The position numbers were made by a program, and so were the translations under genes. The notes beneath the pieces are model-generated. The model had not been told where the DNA came from. It did not search any database and saw only the letters and a program-made list of their open reading frames with translations. Below are positions 6,421 through 9,282 of a stretch of DNA of 9,282 nt, one piece after another. Position 1 is the first letter of the stretch, and each line of letters opens with the position of its first letter. This DNA is from Anaerolineae bacterium (GTDB lineage Bacteria; Chloroflexota; Anaerolineae; B4-G1; DUEL01): positions 1 to 9,282 of the forward strand of contig JAOZPF010000104.1 of assembly GCA_029932895.1 (NCBI GenBank). Reading direction: 5' to 3'.

Positions 6421-6618
6421 ATGGTCGAGGTCCACGTTGGTGACGTTGTGCGGATGCGCAAGCCCCACGCCTGCGGCGGGAGCGAGTGGGTGGTGACGCG
6501 GGTGGGGGCTGACATCGGCATCCGTTGCCTGACCTGTGGGCGGCGGGTGATGTTGCCCCGCTCCCGCTTTGAGAAGCGCGTCAAGACGGTGCTCGGTCAG
6601 GGAGACGTGGTGAAGTAG
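6421..6618 (+). CDS. DUF951 family protein
   Basis: This 65-residue protein closely fits the DUF951 family (B. subtilis YyzM, from memory), a small conserved bacterial protein of unknown function. The family signatures are visible: VGDVVRMRKPHACGG at residues 6-20, the IRCLTCG pair (Cys36, Cys39), and VMLPRSRFEK. His16, Cys18, Cys36 and Cys39 could form a metal site, which is inference. The fold is probably a small beta-barrel, also inference. ATG 6421 is 3 nt after the CNNM gene stop and has no evident ribosome binding site, so translation is probably coupled. It closes the gmk-rhomboid-CNNM cluster. Confidence 0.92.
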   Translation: MVEVHVGDVVRMRKPHACGGSEWVVTRVGADIGIRCLTCGRRVMLPRSRFEKRVKTVLGQGDVVK

Positions 6619-6702
6619 GGGACGTCAGAGCGCTGTGGAAGGTCGCGTGGGCGCGCGAACAGGCCCTAGGTGTATCGAGCACGAATAAGGAGGAACAGGG
6701 AA
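6619..6702. other. 84-bp intergenic gap before the small membrane protein gene
   Basis: I find no convincing promoter or terminator here. A 5-bp inverted repeat TCGCG/CGCGA (6643-6647 and 6654-6658) has no following T-run. The only clear element is the ribosome binding site at 6687-6694. The downstream gene may be read through from the gmk cluster or have a promoter I do not recognise. Confidence 0.5.
6687..6694 (+). promoter_or_regulatory. Strong ribosome binding site of the small membrane protein gene
   Basis: AAGGAGGA is a near-perfect complement of the 16S rRNA tail and lies 8 nt before ATG 6703. It decides the start in favour of that ATG over the in-frame GTG at 6670 and implies efficient translation. 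Confidence 0.85.
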
Positions 6703-7071
6703 ATGGAAAAACGCTTTCGTATTCTGCGCATCGTCGCCACACTCTACAAAATATTGGCCTGGGTCGTGCTGGTCACGGGCATACTCTCGGCGGTGGGCAC
6801 TCTCATCGCCGGTATCGCCGGCGGGGCATTGATTCCCCAGCAATACAGCCGGGCGCTTCCTGCTGTGAGCGGCATGTTATGGGGAATCATGGGCTTTCTG
6901 GTCGCGCTGCTGCTGTCGGCCTTGTACTTTGTCGGGCTCTATGCCCTGGGAGAGGTGCTCTGCCTGTTTCTGGCGATCGAGGAGAACACGCGCGAGACCA
7001 CCCTTTGGCTGCGTCGTCAGGGTGGGGCACAAGCCGCCGCCACGGTCATTGCGCCCAGGCCGCCGGCCTAG
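6703..7071 (+). CDS. Small membrane protein of unknown function, two predicted helices
   Basis: I do not recognise this 122-residue protein at family level. It has a basic N-terminus (MEKRFRILR). A first hydrophobic helix follows at about 12-45, rich in Gly and Ala near its end. A loop of about 15 residues leads to a second long hydrophobic stretch (about 57-90), then a cytosolic amphipathic tail beginning AIEENTRETTLWLRR and ending in an Ala/Pro-rich segment. The positive N-terminus and the charged C-terminal tail suggest both ends are cytosolic. ATG 6703 is chosen because AAGGAGGA sits 8 nt upstream. The stop is only 3 nt from the stop of convergent purA. The strong ribosome binding site, the normal hydrophobic pattern and the absence of a competing gene on the other strand support a real gene. 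Confidence 0.82.
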   Translation: MEKRFRILRIVATLYKILAWVVLVTGILSAVGTLIAGIAGGALIPQQYSRALPAVSGMLWGIMGFLVALLLSALYFVGLYALGEVLCLFLAIEENTRETTLWLRRQGGAQAAATVIAPRPPA

Positions 7072-7074
7072 AGC

Positions 7075-8361
7075 TTATCCCGTCCAGATAGTCTGCGCGC
7101 GGTCGGGGCCGACGCCGACCAGAGTGACGGGCAGGTTGACCGCATTCTCGATGACCTCGATGTAGGCTTGGGCTGCGGCTGGCAGCTCTTCGCGCCGTCG
7201 TGCGGCTCCCAACTCCTCCGACCAGCCGGTCAGCTCTTGGTAGATCGGTCGGTAGTGGGCTAGCTCTTCTACCCCGAACTCGGCCGGGAAGCGCGTGGTC
7301 CGTTTGCCGTCCCGCTCATAGGCCACTGCCACCAGCAGTGGATCGATGGAGGTGAGGACGTCGAGCTTGGTCAGTGCCAGTTCGGTCAGGCCGTTGACCT
7401 GGGCGGCGTAGCGCAGGATGGGCAGATCGAGCCAGCCACAGCGGCGCGGTCGGCCGGTCGTGGTGCCGTACTCTGCGCCGGCCTCCCGTAGCCGCTCCCC
7501 CACCGCGTCCAGGAGCTCGGTGGGGAAGGGACCCCCGCCGACGCGCGTGGTATAGGCCTTGGCGACCCCCACCACCCGGCTCACCTCCCGTGGCCCAAAG
7601 CCCAACCCCGCCAGTGCCCCTCCGGCGATGGTGGTGGAGCTGGTGACGTAGGGGTAGGAGCCGTGGCTCAGGTCGAGCAGCGTCCCCTGTGCCCCTTCGC
7701 AGAGTACTATCCGACCCGCGGCTAGCGCCTCTGCCACCAGCGCCGACCCGTCCACCAGGTGGGGTCGGAGGCGGTGGGCGTAGGCGACGTAATCGGCGGC
7801 GATCTCGGCCGCCGGCAATGGAGCGAGGCCATAGTGGTTCTGGAGCAGCCGGTTGTGAGCCTGGACGCGCTCCAGCACGCGCTTGCCCAGCTCCTGGGGG
7901 TCGCTCAGTAGCGCGGCGCGCAGCCCCAGGCGTGCTGCCCTGTCGGCGTAGGCGGGGCCGATCCCACGGCGGGTGGTGCCGATGGCCGCCTTGCCGCGGC
8001 TGGTCTCCCGTGCGCCGTCCAGGGCGCGGTGTGTGGGTAGGATGAGGTGGGCGGCGGCCGCTAGTTTGACCCGGCCTGGCCCCACGTCCACCCCCAGCGC
8101 CGCCAGTTCATCCAGCTCGCTGACCAGCCGGGCGGGATTGACCACGACGCCCGCTCCGATCAGACAGGTCGCTTGGGCGTGGAGCACCCCCGAGGGCACC
8201 AGGTGGAGTTGGAGCTTGTGCCCCCCGGCGACCACCGTATGGCCGGCGTTATCTCCACCGTTGTACCGCGCCACCAGGTGGGCCTGGCGGCCCAGGTTGT
8301 CCACCACTCGGCCCTTTCCCTCGTCCCCCCATTGGGCTCCCACAACGATCAACGCCGGCAT
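7075..8361 (-). CDS. purA: Adenylosuccinate synthetase
   Basis: PurA joins IMP and aspartate using GTP to form adenylosuccinate, the first committed step to AMP. The 428-residue length is normal. With ATG 8361 the catalytic residues fall at the same numbers as in E. coli: Asp13 in GAQWGDEGKG and His41 in NAGHTV. Also visible are the IMP-site GTTRRGIGPAYADR, EGAQGTLLD and PYVTSS segments, AYTTRVGGGPFPTEL, GTTTGRPRRCGW, the GTP-binding TKLD motif and a C-terminal GVGPDRAQTI. Departures from the usual sequence are Arg18 after GDEGKG (normally Lys) and STTIAGG where SSNTTAGG is typical. An in-frame TTG at 8382 would overlap the kinase gene and lacks conservation. AGGGA (8373-8369) lies 7 nt upstream and overlaps the stop codon of the upstream kinase gene, suggesting coupled translation. 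Confidence 0.97.
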   Translation of the reverse strand: MPALIVVGAQWGDEGKGRVVDNLGRQAHLVARYNGGDNAGHTVVAGGHKLQLHLVPSGVLHAQATCLIGAGVVVNPARLVSELDELAALGVDVGPGRVKLAAAAHLILPTHRALDGARETSRGKAAIGTTRRGIGPAYADRAARLGLRAALLSDPQELGKRVLERVQAHNRLLQNHYGLAPLPAAEIAADYVAYAHRLRPHLVDGSALVAEALAAGRIVLCEGAQGTLLDLSHGSYPYVTSSTTIAGGALAGLGFGPREVSRVVGVAKAYTTRVGGGPFPTELLDAVGERLREAGAEYGTTTGRPRRCGWLDLPILRYAAQVNGLTELALTKLDVLTSIDPLLVAVAYERDGKRTTRFPAEFGVEELAHYRPIYQELTGWSEELGAARRREELPAAAQAYIEVIENAVNLPVTLVGVGPDRAQTIWTG

Positions 8362-8368
8362 TTCGCAT

Positions 8369-8373
8369 TCCCT
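8369..8373 (-). promoter_or_regulatory. Ribosome binding site of purA overlapping the kinase stop codon
   Basis: On the minus strand AGGGA precedes ATG 8361 with a 7-nt spacer. Its first two bases are the last two of the TAG stop (8374-8372) of the histidine kinase gene, so ribosomes finishing the kinase would be placed directly at the purA start. Confidence 0.6.
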
Positions 8374-9282
8374 ACTGGACAAGCGGCAGCCGCATGACGA
8401 ACGTGCTGCCCTTTTCTACCTTGCTCTCCACCCATATCTGCCCGCCGTGTGCCTCGACCGTCAGCTTGCAGAAGGATAGCCCCAGGCCGGTGCCGCGGCG
8501 GCGGCCAGTGGGTGAGAGCTGCTGGAACTTTTTGAACAAGTTTCGTTGTTCCTGCTCCGGGATCCCTGGTCCGTTGTCGCTGACGCCGATGAGCATGGCC
8601 TTCCCGGCGCTCGCGGGGTCGGGCTGGACCCACAGGCGAACCAGCCCGCCGTCCGGCGTGAACTTGATGGCGTTGTCGAGCAGATTGTCCAATACCCTGC
8701 CCATCAACTTGGGATCGACGGTCAACTGCGCTGTGTCGGGCTCGATCGAGACCTCGATGCGGATGCTGGCTGCCGTGGCCAGTGGGGTGATGCGGGAGAC
8801 GGCGTCCTGCAACAGCGTGGTCGCGTCGACCGCACGAACTTGGATAGGCATCTTGCCGCTCTCTAATTTGTTGATGTCGAGCAGTTCGTTGACCATGCGC
8901 AGCATTCGCTGGTTGCCATTGTGTGCCAGTTCTATCAACTGGAGGAGATTTTTTGTCTCCCCAGTCTTGATACCGCTCTCGATCATATCCAGGCTGCCTT
9001 GCAACACCGTGAGTGGTGAGCGCAGATCGTGGACCATCATATGCATCAGCTCGTCCCGCAGCCGTTCCAATTCCCTCTCCTCCGTCAGGTCGCGGAAGAC
9101 AAGCAGCCAGCCGGTGATGGTCCTGTCCTGACCGCGCACCGGGGTCAGAGTGCGCTCGACGGGCCGCTCTGGCGGGCCGGGCACTGTGATCGTCTCTCTT
9201 TTGGAGACATCGTCTCCCCCGGTCAGCGCCTGACAATCATCTTTCAAGCCTGTCTCTGTGTACCCGATCCGCTCCAGCAGCT
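8372..9282 (-). CDS. PAS-linked sensor histidine kinase (N-terminus outside window)
   Basis: This is the C-terminal 303 residues of a two-component sensor kinase; the frame is open to the right edge, so the start and any sensing or membrane segments are missing. From the edge there is the end of a PAS-type domain (GWLLVFRDLTEERELERLRDE). The dimerisation and phosphoacceptor helix follows: MMVHDLRSPLTVLQGS, with the phosphorylated His at 9031-9029. Next is a HATPase domain with N-box DNLLDNAIKFTPDGG, G1 box DNGPGIP, F-box FKKFQQLSP and G2 box GTGLGLSFCK, ending in GSTFVMRLPLVQ. All catalytic boxes are intact. TTG 9247 is an internal codon and not a credible start. No response regulator is in the window; it may lie to the right. 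The stop is 10 nt before the purA ATG. Confidence 0.93.
   Translation of the reverse strand, partial: LLERIGYTETGLKDDCQALTGGDDVSKRETITVPGPPERPVERTLTPVRGQDRTITGWLLVFRDLTEERELERLRDELMHMMVHDLRSPLTVLQGSLDMIESGIKTGETKNLLQLIELAHNGNQRMLRMVNELLDINKLESGKMPIQVRAVDATTLLQDAVSRITPLATAASIRIEVSIEPDTAQLTVDPKLMGRVLDNLLDNAIKFTPDGGLVRLWVQPDPASAGKAMLIGVSDNGPGIPEQEQRNLFKKFQQLSPTGRRRGTGLGLSFCKLTVEAHGGQIWVESKVEKGSTFVMRLPLVQ

Noticed and set aside
5593..6468. A 291-codon open frame on the minus strand opposite the CNNM gene
   Set aside because: Same antisense pattern (His/Gln/Asp-rich, no domain). The plus-strand CNNM/CBS/CorC protein explains the sequence fully.
6643..6658. TCGCG/CGCGA inverted repeat as a terminator after the DUF951 gene
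   Set aside because: The stem is only 5 bp, there is no T-run, and such short GC repeats are frequent by chance in this composition.
7101..7120. GC-rich hairpin GGTCGG/CCGACC near the convergent junction as a terminator
   Set aside because: No T-run follows on either strand, and the bases encode the conserved GVGPDR segment at the PurA C-terminus, which explains them.
8349..9236. A 295-codon minus-strand frame overlapping the histidine kinase in another frame
   Set aside because: It has no motif, while the neighbouring frame contains every kinase box in order.
1..9282. CRISPR array, prophage, transposon or toxin-antitoxin system
   Set aside because: I saw no regularly spaced repeats, no integrase, transposase or toxin-like gene, and no abrupt change in composition. 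The window reads as ordinary chromosomal backbone.

Overview
The window is a compact, GC-rich bacterial chromosome segment made of core metabolic and housekeeping genes. No gene-free stretch exceeds about 85 bases, and I see no insertion sequence, prophage, CRISPR array, tRNA or rRNA. The gene content suggests a member of the Chloroflexota: PdxS/PdxT, a Ycf45-type ATPase with an R3H domain, an FmdB zinc ribbon with a long acidic helical tail, a guanylate kinase with a GKD-type P-loop, and a DUF951 protein. That assignment is inference from protein style; no marker rRNA is present.

Layout: (1) Positions 1-3194, plus strand: a tight run of pdxS (its 5' part lies outside the window), pdxT, a SpoIIIAA/Ycf45-like ATPase with a C-terminal R3H nucleic-acid-binding domain, and tmk. 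Junctions are TGATG, ATGA and a 5-nt gap, so this is almost certainly one operon. (2) Positions 3207-3593, minus strand: a small FmdB-family zinc ribbon protein, convergent with tmk. (3) Positions 3594-3677: an 84-bp divergent control region in which two good sigma-70-type promoters appear to share one -10 core. (4) Positions 3678-6618, plus strand: gmk (guanylate kinase), a rhomboid protease, a CNNM/CBS/CorC-type membrane protein and a DUF951 protein, with gaps of 0, 13 and 3 nt. (5) Positions 6703-7071, plus strand: a small two-helix membrane protein of unknown function with a textbook ribosome binding site. (6) Positions 7075-9282, minus strand: purA, preceded by the C-terminal part of a PAS/histidine-kinase protein that runs off the right end. 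The kinase stop codon lies inside the ribosome binding site of purA.

Functionally the window combines cofactor synthesis (pyridoxal phosphate), nucleotide synthesis (dTDP, GDP and the first AMP-specific step) and a membrane cluster (rhomboid, CNNM). I do not see a new multi-gene system. The points most worth a second look are the symmetric divergent promoter, the altered GMP-binding residues in Gmk, the R3H ATPase in the vitamin B6 operon, and the coupling of a sensor kinase to purA.
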